Shown: positions 1 through 7,154, counted from the stretch's first letter. The stretch: DNA of 9,365 nucleotides from Deltaproteobacteria bacterium (GCA_026388445.1 JAPLJU010000093.1:1-9365), one strand, 5' to 3'. Translations and numbers: made by a program. Notes: generated by a model from the letters alone, not told the origin.

Positions 1-2
1 AT

Positions 3-101
3 CTCTTTGCGGGCGGCCTCGTTCTCCTCATCATCGTTCATATCCTGTTCCTCTTGTACGATACGCGCGGCGTTACCTTGAGGAATGTGGCCAGGCGGTG
101 A
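3..101 (+). CDS. C-terminal end of a membrane protein (partial)
   Basis: The window opens inside a reading frame that ends at TGA 99-101 and gives 32 residues. The first roughly 18 residues are a strongly hydrophobic stretch (LVLLIIVHILFLLY) that would span the membrane. A short basic tail ending VARR follows, so the C-terminus is probably cytoplasmic. Too little is left to name a family. It could be the last helix of a transporter or of another polytopic inner-membrane protein. It lies 71 bases upstream of the DUF401 gene on the same strand, so the two might be co-transcribed, although a weak hairpin plus T-run separates them. The frame is convincing because of its hydrophobic composition and correct stop, but the identity is unknown. 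Confidence 0.5.
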   Translation, partial: LFAGGLVLLIIVHILFLLYDTRGVTLRNVARR

Positions 102-118
102 GCGTCTCCCCTCTGTCC

Positions 119-140
119 GCCGGAAAACCGGTCGTTTTTT
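119..140 (+). terminator. weak candidate terminator
   Basis: CCGG-AAAA-CCGG (120-131, with a possible G-T closing pair) is followed two bases later by six T residues (135-140). The stem is only 4-5 bp, so this is a marginal intrinsic terminator or attenuator between the upstream membrane protein and the DUF401 gene. Confidence 0.25.
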
Positions 141-172
141 GAGCGGCCTGCAAAAGGTGGTGCTACACGCTG

Positions 173-1480
173 ATGTTTGAAGGGTTCATGACACTGCCCG
201 CCATCGTCAAGGTGGGCTTCTCTTTCCTCGGGATTCTCCTGGCGAACCGCGCCGGTTTGCATCTGGGATACTCGATTCTCCTCTTTTCCGCGTTGCTCTC
301 CCTGTGGGCGGGGACGGGCCTGCAGGGTTTTGCCCTGCAGGTCGCCGATCTCGCGAGACCGGAGAACTACCTGCTGACAATCATCGTCTTGCTGCTTCTC
401 TTTTTCACCGAAGCCCTCAGCAAATCGGGCAGGATGGAAAAGACCATAACGGCCCTCAAGGAATGGCTGCGGAGCAGACGGCTTCTCCTCGCCGGTATTC
501 CCGCCCTGATCGGGCTTCTCCCCATGCCGGGAGGGGCCCTCTTCTCGGCGCCCCTCGTCGCGTCGGTGGATTCGGAAAACGAGCTCGATGATGACCACAA
601 GGTTGCTATCAACTACTGGTTTCGCCACATCTGGGAGTACTGGTGGCCCCTCTACCCGGGCGTGATCCTGGCTATCCGGTATTCGGGGCTCCCCGTGGCC
701 ACCTACTTCCTGGTCCAGATGCCCTTTACCATTGTCGCCGTGCTGGGAGGGTATCTCTTTATCCTGAAAAAAGTTGACAAGAGACATGATGAAGGGTCAA
801 AAAACGGGCCCCTCGATCCTGCCGGCGCCCTTTCGGCGATGGGACCCATTGCGCTCCTCGTCACTCTATCCGTCCTGGGTTCGGCCCTTCTGCCGCTTGC
901 CGGTGTCGGCGGGACACCGGCAAGCCTGCTGGCGATGCTCTTCGGGCTCATTGCCGCGCTTCTCTGGATCTTCACGTTCGATCCCCGGTCTTTTGGTCTA
1001 TCCCTGGCGCTTTTCAAAGACCGGAACACATGGCTCATGATGATCCTCGTTGTCGGTATCCAGCTCTTCTCGTCGGTGATCAAATATCCCCTGGACGCGG
1101 TAGGGGCAACACTTGTAACCCTCATGCGCGATGAGCTCATCGGTGCGGGGATTCCCCTGATCACGGTCATCATGGTCATTCCCTTTATCGCCGGCCTGGT
1201 CACGGGTGTGGCCTTCGGCTTTGTCGGCGCGAGCTTTCCCATCGTCTTCGCCCTCCTCGGCAATGATCCCGGCACCGGGGCACTCGCGGCCACGACGGCC
1301 TGCGCCTATTCCTTCGGCTACATGGGGATGATGGTATCGCCCATGCACGTCTGTTTCGTCGTCACCGGCGAGTACTTCAGGTGCTCCATCTACGGTGCGT
1401 ACCGTTACATTACAGGACCCGTCATCCTGATCCTCTTGGCAGCACTGCTGATATCGTCATTTTATTACTTCGTCCTTTGA
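173..1480 (+). CDS. DUF401-family polytopic membrane protein (putative permease)
   Basis: A 435-residue inner-membrane protein with about ten to twelve hydrophobic segments, for example near residues 14-45, 67-82, 103-120, 155-180, 184-200, 222-245, 250-268, 286-302, 325-362, 372-396 and 415-433. It matches my knowledge of the DUF401 family, which has no established substrate and resembles GntP/ion-transporter-type permeases. Recognisable features are the PMPGGALFSAPLV loop at 117-129, the aromatic block NYWFRHIWEYWWPLYPG at 147-163, and a second re-entrant-like GxxFGFVGASFP region at 346-356 followed by SPMHVCFVVT at 389-398. Two similar halves around a central loop near 200-215 would fit an inverted-repeat transporter fold, but this is inference. 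Length is normal for the family. The start at 173 has AAGGTGG about 12 bases upstream. ATG 188, five codons in, is the alternative, but it has a GAAGGG too close to it. Transport activity is plausible and the substrate is unknown. Confidence 0.85.
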   Translation: MFEGFMTLPAIVKVGFSFLGILLANRAGLHLGYSILLFSALLSLWAGTGLQGFALQVADLARPENYLLTIIVLLLLFFTEALSKSGRMEKTITALKEWLRSRRLLLAGIPALIGLLPMPGGALFSAPLVASVDSENELDDDHKVAINYWFRHIWEYWWPLYPGVILAIRYSGLPVATYFLVQMPFTIVAVLGGYLFILKKVDKRHDEGSKNGPLDPAGALSAMGPIALLVTLSVLGSALLPLAGVGGTPASLLAMLFGLIAALLWIFTFDPRSFGLSLALFKDRNTWLMMILVVGIQLFSSVIKYPLDAVGATLVTLMRDELIGAGIPLITVIMVIPFIAGLVTGVAFGFVGASFPIVFALLGNDPGTGALAATTACAYSFGYMGMMVSPMHVCFVVTGEYFRCSIYGAYRYITGPVILILLAALLISSFYYFVL

Positions 1481-1522
1481 TGCTTCATGGCTTTGCCCTG
1501 ACGCAGTCCGTCATGCGGGATT

Positions 1523-1554
1523 AAAAAAGGGGCTGACCATTGGTCAACCCCTTT
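1523..1554 (-). terminator. intrinsic terminator of the MBL-fold gene
   Basis: An inverted repeat of about 13 bp (1526-1538 with 1542-1554, one mismatch, tight loop at 1539-1541) is followed, on the minus strand, by a run of six T. It sits 26 bases past the stop of the minus-strand hydrolase gene. It also lies downstream of the convergent DUF401 gene, but the plus-strand side lacks a T-tract, so it mainly serves the minus strand. Confidence 0.75.
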
Positions 1555-1580
1555 CCATGTCCGTTGATGACGAACTTGCC

Positions 1581-2480
1581 TTACTGCATCGTCTTTCCGA
1601 TGAACTTGAACATCTGTTTGAAGACCCCTTCGAGGATATCGGGCGCGATGAAGTAGCCGGGGAATTCCTTGTAGAAGAATTCGTTCAGGGCCTTCGCGGA
1701 GGCATCGATATCGCCGTTGTATTTCCGGAAGTAGTCCTCCAGGTAGACCTTCCATTTGCGCCCCTCCTCGATGGACTTGTCAACGACCGTCGCCGCCTCG
1801 TCCCCCGTGATATAGCCGTAATGGTCGGCGCAGAAGATCGAGACGGAAAGGGGCTTCATCTTTTCAAGGCTTTCCAGGAACTGGACGGCGTTGGTGTTCA
1901 TCGAGGGGAAGAGAAGGTCCCGATAAGGGATCCCCGCTGCGTCGGAGGGGAAGAGAGCCTTGAGGTTCGGCTCATAAGCCGTGACGGAGCAGTTGGTATG
2001 GCCGGGCGTTTCGAGGATGTTGAGCGTAAAGCCGCCCAGGTCGATCCTGCTCCCCTCACTGACGGTCGTACCCGTGACGTCGTCGCGCCAATCCGTGTCG
2101 TAACCCTTGAGAGCCTCTTCCGCACCCGCTTGTTTGGCGCTCAGTTGGCTGAAGCTGTTCATGACGGTGATGTACTTGGGCATGGCAAAGATATTCCAGG
2201 CAGCCGCCGAGGCCAGCACTTCGATCTCAGGGTAGGTCCTTTTGAAGTAGGGGACGATCCCCACGTGGTCGAAATGGGAGTGGAGGATGAGAAATTTTGT
2301 GACCTTTGCAGGGTCGAGTCCGAGTTCCTTCATCTGCTTGAGGACATCGGGGAGGATATAGCTCAGCCCCCCGTTGATCATGATGGCACCGTTTTTCCCC
2401 TTGAGGTAGTATGTGCCCGATTCCCCGCGGCCGAGGTACCACAGGTTGTCCACGATCTTTCCCGCCTTTCGAAACCTCAT
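1581..2480 (-). CDS. MBL-fold (metallo-beta-lactamase superfamily) metallo-hydrolase
   Basis: A 299-residue cytoplasmic protein with no signal peptide. It carries the full dinuclear-metal signature of the metallo-beta-lactamase fold: HSHFDH (H67, H69, D71, H72), the third-motif histidine in ETPGHTNCS (H161), the bridging aspartate in FPSD (D180) and the final histidine in CADHYG (H220). All expected ligands are present, so it should be an active hydrolase of the glyoxalase II/thioesterase-like kind. The substrate cannot be read from the sequence. The C-terminal third (about 225-299) is helical and family-specific. The start at 2480 is supported by GGGAGGT (2487-2493) seven bases upstream and by a sigma70-like promoter at 2538-2566. 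The gene is transcribed alone, convergent with the DUF401 gene and divergent from the DUF6125-like gene. The long open frame opposite it on the plus strand is a codon-bias shadow. Confidence 0.9.
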   Translation of the reverse strand: MRFRKAGKIVDNLWYLGRGESGTYYLKGKNGAIMINGGLSYILPDVLKQMKELGLDPAKVTKFLILHSHFDHVGIVPYFKRTYPEIEVLASAAAWNIFAMPKYITVMNSFSQLSAKQAGAEEALKGYDTDWRDDVTGTTVSEGSRIDLGGFTLNILETPGHTNCSVTAYEPNLKALFPSDAAGIPYRDLLFPSMNTNAVQFLESLEKMKPLSVSIFCADHYGYITGDEAATVVDKSIEEGRKWKVYLEDYFRKYNGDIDASAKALNEFFYKEFPGYFIAPDILEGVFKQMFKFIGKTMQ

Positions 2481-2537
2481 AGCTTAACCTCCCGTTCCTG
2501 ACCGTTTGAGTGGCTTGCTGATTTTTTGAGAGCTTTC

Positions 2538-2566
2538 TATATAGACAATCAGGCGGATGATGGCAA
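2538..2566 (-). promoter_or_regulatory. sigma70-like promoter for the MBL-fold gene
   Basis: Reading the minus strand, TTGCCA (2561-2566) and TATATA (2538-2543) are separated by exactly 17 bases. The predicted transcript start near 2530 gives a leader of about 50 bases before ATG 2480. This is a consensus match only, not a demonstrated start. Confidence 0.5.
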
Positions 2567-2645
2567 GGGGAAAAGAGTTCCTGCAGGGAGATTCTTTGCC
2601 AGATCATCGAACAACGAAAACAAAGGGTAAAGATTAAAATTGTGC

Positions 2646-2674
2646 TTGAAAAAAATCTCTTTTCATTCAGTAAT
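2646..2674 (+). promoter_or_regulatory. possible promoter for the DUF6125-like gene
   Basis: TTGAAA (2646-2651) lies 17 bases before AGTAAT (2669-2674) in an AT-rich stretch. It is followed about 58 bases later by the start codon of the plus-strand gene. The -10 match is modest (4 of 6). The surrounding 2500-2730 gap is AT-rich and holds only the two divergent promoters. Confidence 0.35.
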
Positions 2675-2732
2675 ACTTTGAAAAGGGGAATGTCCATTTG
2701 AAAAAATCGACAGGATGATCAAGGAGGGGAGT

Positions 2733-3278
2733 ATGCCCGGGGCCCGATGGTGCAGAACGATGAACGAAATGACCGGGGAGGAAATCGCCGATCTCCTCAA
2801 CCGCTGCTGGATGACGCACGACGGCATGTGGTTTTTCCACTGTTACAAGGCCTTCGGTATCGAAAAGGCGAGCGAACTCAATAAAGCGGCCATCCGATCG
2901 CTCGCCCCGATGGAAATAGAAAGGATGAAGAAATCCCTCGGCATGGAGAAACCGAACATTGAAAATGAGGGGGAGCTTCAGGACTTTTTCGGTGCCGTTT
3001 CCCGCTTATTCATCCCGGATTTCATGGCGATTAAGATTACCTTCCCGAAGGAGAACACCCTTCGCTGGGATTTCGAGCCGGGTAACTGCTTTGCCTTCAA
3101 GGGCATGAAGAGGATAGGGGCGATTGACGGTTATGAGTGTGGCGTGATCTACAGGCTTCGGTGCTGGCTGGACTGTCTCGGATTGAAATATCGGCTTTCG
3201 CCTCAGATCGAAAGGTGTCTGATGTTCGAAGACGGGAACTGCTCCGGTGTGTTCGAATTTGATTTCAGTGGATCGTGA
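2733..3278 (+). CDS. DUF6125-like protein (putative cysteine-rich small-molecule/hydrolase-type domain)
   Basis: A 181-residue soluble protein. The N-terminal half has the pattern I associate with DUF6125 proteins of anaerobes: LLNRCWMTHDGMWFFHC (21-37), GIEKASELNKAAIRSLAP (42-59) and a basic helix. The C-terminal half resembles the L-2-amino-thiazoline-4-carboxylic acid hydrolase-like group. It is rich in cysteines (C119, C136, C144, C148, C162, C170), with C144xxxC148 spaced like a metal or cofactor ligand pair. The function is unknown and the family call is from memory of the motif, not a search. The start was set at 2733 because AAGGAGGGG (2721-2729) sits directly in front of it. The in-frame ATG at 2715 lies upstream of that ribosome binding site and is unlikely. 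The gene is divergent from the MBL-fold gene and convergent with the SGNH-like gene 36 bases downstream. Confidence 0.65.
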   Translation: MPGARWCRTMNEMTGEEIADLLNRCWMTHDGMWFFHCYKAFGIEKASELNKAAIRSLAPMEIERMKKSLGMEKPNIENEGELQDFFGAVSRLFIPDFMAIKITFPKENTLRWDFEPGNCFAFKGMKRIGAIDGYECGVIYRLRCWLDCLGLKYRLSPQIERCLMFEDGNCSGVFEFDFSGS

Positions 3279-3314
3279 CACATCGCGGCCTCATCTTCCG
3301 CAACCTGCCGGCAC

Positions 3315-3878
3315 TCAGCCTTTGATCAGGCGATCCAGTTTCTGAATAATCGCTTCGGCGTAAATTTCATGTCCCTTCTCGTTCGGGTAGCGGGCATCCT
3401 TTTGAAGGAAGTCCGCGCTCGAAAGTTTCCTCCCCAGAAGATAACCCGCCCAGTAAGTGTGAAGGGGGAGCATCTCACAATAAAGGTCGGTAGCCACCTC
3501 CCGGATCGTGCGGTTATAGATGCCGACGGCCTCCATCTCGTGGGGATCATCGAAACTATGGGAGGAAAGAAGGATGACCAAAGGATCGAACCGCTCCCGC
3601 GCAAGCCGCACGATGTGCACCAGGTTCTCCTTGAATTCGGAGCGGTGGACGGCGGAGAAGGCGTCGTCGATGCCGAAGTGCAGGATCAGGATTTCCGGAT
3701 GGAAGGGTTCGATATCCTCCCCGAAGGACCCCATGCCCTCGAAGGAGGTTTCCCCGATCCTGGAACGGTTGATGACTTCAATCCCTTCAGGGGCGTAGTG
3801 ATCCCGCAAGATATCAACGTAGCTCCGGGTGACACCGAAGCCTGCCGCGATACTTCCGCCTCGTATGAGAATTCTCAT
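3315..3878 (-). CDS. SGNH/GDSL-like hydrolase with altered active-site blocks
   Basis: A 187-residue cytoplasmic protein with the SGNH layout. Block I is RGGSIAAGFG with the nucleophile candidate S9, and the usual GDS reads GGS. Block II is SRIGETS with G42. Block III is LHFGIDDA with G69-x-D71-D72, where GxND is usual. Block V is DARYPNEKGHEIYA with D161, where the usual catalytic histidine of DxxHPN is Tyr164. H170 in the same block is the nearest histidine. It may therefore be a divergent esterase, act with a changed catalytic relay, or be inactive. Length is normal for a minimal SGNH domain. The start at 3878 was chosen over the longer open frame (to 3956) because CAGGAGT (3883-3889) lies just upstream. 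A promoter at 3906-3935 also falls between the two candidate starts, and block I belongs at the extreme N-terminus of this fold. Confidence 0.75.
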   Translation of the reverse strand: MRILIRGGSIAAGFGVTRSYVDILRDHYAPEGIEVINRSRIGETSFEGMGSFGEDIEPFHPEILILHFGIDDAFSAVHRSEFKENLVHIVRLARERFDPLVILLSSHSFDDPHEMEAVGIYNRTIREVATDLYCEMLPLHTYWAGYLLGRKLSSADFLQKDARYPNEKGHEIYAEAIIQKLDRLIKG

Positions 3879-3905
3879 TCCTACTCCTGATGGGTCTTCC
3901 CGGAC

Positions 3906-3935
3906 AGGATAACCCGGCAGGCTCCCAAAGGTCAA
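3906..3935 (-). promoter_or_regulatory. sigma70-like promoter for the SGNH-like gene
   Basis: On the minus strand, TTGACC (3930-3935) and TATCCT (3906-3911) are 18 bases apart. The predicted start near 3900 is about 20 bases upstream of ATG 3878, and this helps decide that start codon. Confidence 0.45.
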
Positions 3936-4067
3936 ACCCTTGTTGCTTTCGGGCATCGAAACTTCCCCGTAGAAAATGGGGCCAGGCTGTGATAGAAAAT
4001 AACCCGCCCCTACCGGGCAACCCGCCTATCTGTCACCCCGTTATTAACCTTGAAAAAGGAGGAGTAT

Positions 4068-6095
4068 ATGAGTCTCATCAGCCAGCTTGATGCCATCTTC
4101 AAGCCGAAGAGCGTCGCCCTTATCGGGGCATCGAACACGCCCGGGAAACTCGGCTACGATGTCCTTTACAACCTGATCAACGCAGGCCTCCAGGGGCCCA
4201 TCTATCCCATCAACCCCAAGGCCGATGAAATCCTGGGGCTGAAGGTATACAAAGACATCGCATCCACCCCCTCGCCGGCGGATCTCGCCGTCTTTCTCAT
4301 ACCCTCGAGGATGGTCGCGGGGGCCATCGAGGAGTGCGGCAGGGCCGGGGTGAAGGCCGCCGTCGTCGTTACCGGAGGGTTTGCCGAGGCGGGCGAGGAG
4401 GGGGAGAAACTCCAGGCAGAGCTCGCCGCGAAGGCCAAGCAGTATGGTGTCAGGGTCATCGGACCCAACTGCCAGGGGGTCAACAGTCCCTACTCGAATC
4501 TCTGCGCCTCCTGGCCGCTCATCACGACAAGGGGCAGGATCGCCTTCGTCTGCCAGAGCGGCACCGTCGGGGCGGCCCTCATCGACTGGGCAAGTCAGGA
4601 ACACCTCGGTTTCAGCGCCTTCGTGAGCCTCGGAAACCGCGCCGACGTGGACGAGTCCGATTGCATCCAGTACTTCAACGAAGACCCCGCCACAAAGGTC
4701 ATCGCCCTCTACGTGGAGGGCGTGAAGCGGCCCTATGTATTCATGGAATCCCTGTCGAAGGCCGCCAAGCCTGTCGTGATCCTGAAGGCGGGGCGCACAG
4801 CCCGGGGCAAAGTCGCGGCGGAGAGCCACACGAAGTCCCTGGCGGGAAGCGACGAGATCTATAACGCCATATTCAGGCGATATAAAGTTTACCGGGCCGA
4901 TAACCTTGAGGAGCTCTATGACTTTTCCAAGGCGCTGGCCTACATGGAAAAACCGGAAGGAAAACGTCTTCTCCACATCTCGAGCTCCGGGGGTGCGGCG
5001 ATCCTCGCCATCGACGAGGCGGAAAAATACGGACTTGAATCGCCCGCACCGTCTCAGGCACTGAAAGAAAAGCTGCGGGCGTTCCTTCCCGCCCACTGCG
5101 GGGTGAGCAACCCCATTGACCTCACCGGCGATGCGATCACAGATCCCACGCTCTATTCGCGGTCCATCGAGACGGCAAAATCCGATTATGACACTTCCGT
5201 CGTGATCTTCGGCGACCCGATCCACGGGGCCTCCGACATCGTCACGGGCAAGGGGGAACTTGTCGTCTTCTGCGGCGGCGCCGACGTGGAGCGGGAGGAG
5301 GTAGCCCTCATGCACAAGAAGGGGATTCCCGTCTTTCCCACGCCAGAGCGGGGTGTCAGGGCCCTGGCCCAGTTCTTCGCCTTCGATGAAGCGAAGGCGA
5401 AAAGGGCGGAAAAGGGCCACGCTTCCGCACCGGCCCTGATGCCGGCGCCCGAGGCGGTAAAGCTTTTGAAAAAATACAAGATCCCCGCCGTGGATGCAAA
5501 ACTTGCCGTGACGGTGAAGGAAGCGGCAGCCTTCGCGAAGAAATTCGGGAAACCCGTTGCCCTCAAGATCGCCTCGGCCGATATCTCGCACAAGACCGAT
5601 GTGGGCGGCGTGCGTCTCAACGTGGAGAGGAAAGACGTCGTGAAGGCCTTCGGGGCCCTGATGAGATCGGTCAAGGCGAAGGTCAAAAAGGCGAAGCTCG
5701 ACGGCGTCACCGTCTCCCCCATGGCAAAGCCGGGAGGCGCTGAGGTCATCATCGGCGTTATCACCGATCCCCAGTACGGGCCGGCCATGATGTTCGGACT
5801 CGGCGGGATCTTCACGGAAATTTATAAAGACGTCCAGTTCTGTCTGCTGCCCGCGAAGGAAAAAGAGTTCACGGAGATGATCCGGGGAATCACGGGCTAT
5901 CCGGTGCTGGCCGGTGCCCGGGGGCAAAAGCCGAAGGACCTCAAGGCTCTCGTCAGCGTCATGAAAGCCCTGTCGAAGCTCGTCATGGACCATCCTGAGA
6001 TCGACCAGATCGATCTCAACCCCGTGCTCGTCTACGAGAAAGGGGCCACGGTCGTGGACTACCGGATCCTGACGGTCGAGGGAACCGGGGCCTGA
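4068..6095 (+). CDS. ADP-forming acetate/acyl-CoA ligase (fused alpha-beta type)
   Basis: A 675-residue cytoplasmic enzyme of the NDP-forming acyl-CoA synthetase superfamily: acyl-CoA + ADP + Pi = acid + ATP + CoA. The usual order of domains is visible. A CoA-binding Rossmann domain spans about 8-137 (VALIGASNTPGKLG at 16-29, IGPNCQG at 131-137). A succinyl-CoA-ligase-like region spans about 150-440, containing the SHTKSLAGSD motif with the phosphorylatable His254 and GVSNPIDLTGD at 345-355. A C-terminal ATP-grasp domain spans about 455-670 (SHKTDVGG at 507-514, GLGGIFTEIYKD at 577-588, DLNP at 649-652). Archaeal versions are often split into alpha and beta subunits, while fused forms are common in bacteria. 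In an anaerobe it would conserve energy from acetyl- or other acyl-CoA, but the acyl specificity cannot be told. Start 4068 has an ideal AAGGAGGA (4056-4063). A TTG at 4050 is upstream of it and not credible. It is a single-gene unit ending in a strong terminator. Confidence 0.92.
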   Translation: MSLISQLDAIFKPKSVALIGASNTPGKLGYDVLYNLINAGLQGPIYPINPKADEILGLKVYKDIASTPSPADLAVFLIPSRMVAGAIEECGRAGVKAAVVVTGGFAEAGEEGEKLQAELAAKAKQYGVRVIGPNCQGVNSPYSNLCASWPLITTRGRIAFVCQSGTVGAALIDWASQEHLGFSAFVSLGNRADVDESDCIQYFNEDPATKVIALYVEGVKRPYVFMESLSKAAKPVVILKAGRTARGKVAAESHTKSLAGSDEIYNAIFRRYKVYRADNLEELYDFSKALAYMEKPEGKRLLHISSSGGAAILAIDEAEKYGLESPAPSQALKEKLRAFLPAHCGVSNPIDLTGDAITDPTLYSRSIETAKSDYDTSVVIFGDPIHGASDIVTGKGELVVFCGGADVEREEVALMHKKGIPVFPTPERGVRALAQFFAFDEAKAKRAEKGHASAPALMPAPEAVKLLKKYKIPAVDAKLAVTVKEAAAFAKKFGKPVALKIASADISHKTDVGGVRLNVERKDVVKAFGALMRSVKAKVKKAKLDGVTVSPMAKPGGAEVIIGVITDPQYGPAMMFGLGGIFTEIYKDVQFCLLPAKEKEFTEMIRGITGYPVLAGARGQKPKDLKALVSVMKALSKLVMDHPEIDQIDLNPVLVYEKGATVVDYRILTVEGTGA

Positions 6096-6147
6096 TGCGG
6101 GGGGAATCCCTGCTGAGGGGCCCTTTCCGGCGGAAAGGTCAGATGAA

Positions 6148-6186
6148 AAAGGGGGCTGCAGCATCCGGCTGCGCCCCCTTTCTTTT
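6148..6186 (+). terminator. strong intrinsic terminator of the acyl-CoA ligase gene
   Basis: A 14-bp stem with one bulged T (6148-6162 with 6168-6181) and loop 6163-6167 is followed by a T-rich tail (TTTCTTTT). It begins about 50 bases past the ligase stop. A second small hairpin (CCTTTCCG/CGGAAAGG, 6122-6138) lies just before it. The rest of 6190-6250 shows nothing recognisable. Confidence 0.85.
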
Positions 6187-6249
6187 ACCTGTTGATCATT
6201 TGAAGCCTGGCCGCTCATCCCCCGGAGTTTATTCTACCCAAGGAAGCAT

Positions 6250-6561
6250 TCACGGATGATCTTCATATCCACCGGCAAATGTGATCACGCACATCGTCCT
6301 GAATGATGCGTGGGGTCCGCAGGCGATGCCAGCCACATGGAATTGAGGGTTGTAGATGTTCTTCCTGTGGCCGCGGTCCGGGACGCCATCGTCGATGACG
6401 AGACCCATGACGACCATTTTCGCATCATCGCTTCCATAGCTGATGTTTTCGCCGATGGTCTCCTGCCACTTTCCATAACGGCTCACCCGGTCCCAGGGTT
6501 TACTCCCGTCGGTCGAGTCGTGGCCCCTTGCCCCGCCCTGATGACCTTGACCGTTATGACA
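6250..6561 (-). pseudogene. CAP/SCP-domain protein, 5' truncated remnant
   Basis: The minus-strand frame encodes the C-terminal part of a CAP (SCP/PR1-like) domain: GHDSTDGSKPWDRVSRYG, then GENISYGS (the GEN motif), VIDDGVPDRGHRKNIYNP (the GHR motif) and CGPHASFRTMCVITFAGGY, ending at its own stop. The conserved His, Glu and His positions of the CAP cleft are present. Missing are the first helices and the signal peptide that secreted CAP proteins normally carry, so roughly the N-terminal half is gone. The frame stays open only to a stop at 6589-6591. Recognisable family sequence fades near 6545-6561, exactly where the oppositely oriented DUF2335 gene begins. The only nearby start is a GTG at 6486, inside the domain. 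I read it as a broken gene left behind by a rearrangement. Confidence 0.7.
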
Positions 6562-6863
6562 AGATAGTCCCCGGCGCAGCAGAAAGAATTATTACTATGG
6601 CGGAAGAACAAATGCGCCATCGTCAGGAGCTCGAAAAAGAAGCTATTAGTGCCGATATTAAGCAGAGCAAGCTGGGGGCAATTCTTGGTTTTGTTATAGC
6701 CATGTCTGCAATCGGATCTGGCACTTATCTGGCTCACCTGGGAAGGCCCATAGAAGGGATAGCCGCGATTATCATGGCGCTTGGCAGTTTGGTTGGAGTT
6801 TACGGATGGGGTAGCTGGCAACGGAGGAAGGAGCGCGAAGTCAAACACAAAGAATCAAAGTGA
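6528..6863 (+). pseudogene. DUF2335-family small membrane protein, probably 5' truncated
   Basis: The frame gives the DUF2335 pattern: a Pro-rich GPLPRPDDLDRYDKIVPG start, PGAAERIITMAEEQMRHRQE, a charged amphipathic helix (about 20-47, counted from TTG 6528) and two membrane segments (48-66 and 72-95). A basic tail (QRRKEREVKHK) ends at TGA 6861-6863. Family members usually have some tens of residues before the GPLPPP motif and a normal start. Here no ATG or GTG precedes the motif before the stop at 6441, TTG 6528 has no ribosome binding site, and the upstream DNA is the antisense of the CAP gene. A shorter product from ATG 6597 (88 residues, poor AGAAAG site) is possible. The function of the family is unknown. 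It is often seen in accessory DNA. The region is more AT-rich than the ligase gene. Confidence 0.65.
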
Positions 6864-6895
6864 AATAGCCGTTTAAATATTGGAAAATGACACCA

Positions 6896-6921
6896 CCCGG
6901 CCAGATGGCCGGGTATTTTTT
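6896..6921 (+). terminator. intrinsic terminator after the DUF2335 frame
   Basis: A perfect 7-bp GC-rich stem (CCCGGCC 6896-6902 with GGCCGGG 6907-6913) has an AGAT loop and is followed by TATTTTTT. It lies 33 bases past the DUF2335 stop. Confidence 0.85.
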
Positions 6922-6950
6922 GGCAATTATATCTGCCTGCCGTCGTCAGC

Positions 6951-7001
6951 CCGGAAAATTTAAAAATGGGGAGAGAGTGGGGAGAGAAAAAAATTTTCCG
7001 G
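6951..7001. repeat. inverted repeat enclosing two tandem 10-mers (possible integrase arm sites)
   Basis: CCGGAAAATTT (6951-6961) and AAATTTTCCGG (6991-7001) form a perfect 11-bp inverted repeat. The 29-base interior holds two direct copies of TGGGGAGAGA (6967-6976 and 6978-6987), spaced 11 bases start to start. Close direct 10-mers near a tRNA 3' end, here about 140 bases away, are what arm-type integrase sites look like, but no integrase gene is in the window. The rest of the 6864-7132 gap carries one terminator and no credible gene. The 60-codon open frame across it is not protein-like. Confidence 0.5.
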
Positions 7002-7125
7002 TGAGGTTAGACTTATACCGAATCATACAACCATTGACAGAAAAGGCTTTCAAGATGATGAAATCCTGAAAGCATTTTCCTTATTGATTATCCCGCCTTC
7101 ACTATTGCGAAAGCCTTGATATCCT

Positions 7126-7154
7126 TGGTGGGTCAGGGCGGGATTGAACCGCCG
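7126..7154 (-). repeat. tRNA 3'-end fragment, copy A (att-like)
   Basis: Read on the minus strand, this is a complete T-arm and 3' acceptor. GGCGG and CCGCC pair around a 7-base loop TTCAATC. The 7-base acceptor strand CTGACCC, discriminator A and encoded CCA follow. Nothing resembling the anticodon arm precedes it; the ATPase coding sequence joins directly. It matches copy B at 27 of 29 positions, in the same orientation. No terminator lies on its 3' side. Confidence 0.75.

Noticed and set aside
1557..2501. A 314-codon plus-strand frame opposite the MBL-fold gene
   Set aside because: It is antisense of a gene with a complete metal-binding signature, promoter, ribosome binding site and terminator. 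It has no family features of its own.
3879..3956. 26-residue N-terminal extension of the SGNH-like protein
   Set aside because: The ribosome binding site and the promoter both point to the start at 3878, and block I should lie at the N-terminus of the fold.
4044..6218. A 724-codon open frame on the minus strand opposite the acyl-CoA ligase gene
   Set aside because: It mirrors a gene with unmistakable domains. The translation is rich in G, R, D, H and L with no motif, as expected from antisense of a GC-rich gene with few TA-containing codons.
6310..6567. Plus-strand frame of 85 codons over the CAP-domain region
   Set aside because: The opposite strand carries clear CAP motifs (GENI, GHRKN), and this frame has none.
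6887..7069. 60-codon plus-strand frame after the DUF2335 gene
   Set aside because: It runs through the terminator and the inverted repeat, has no ribosome binding site and does not look like a protein.
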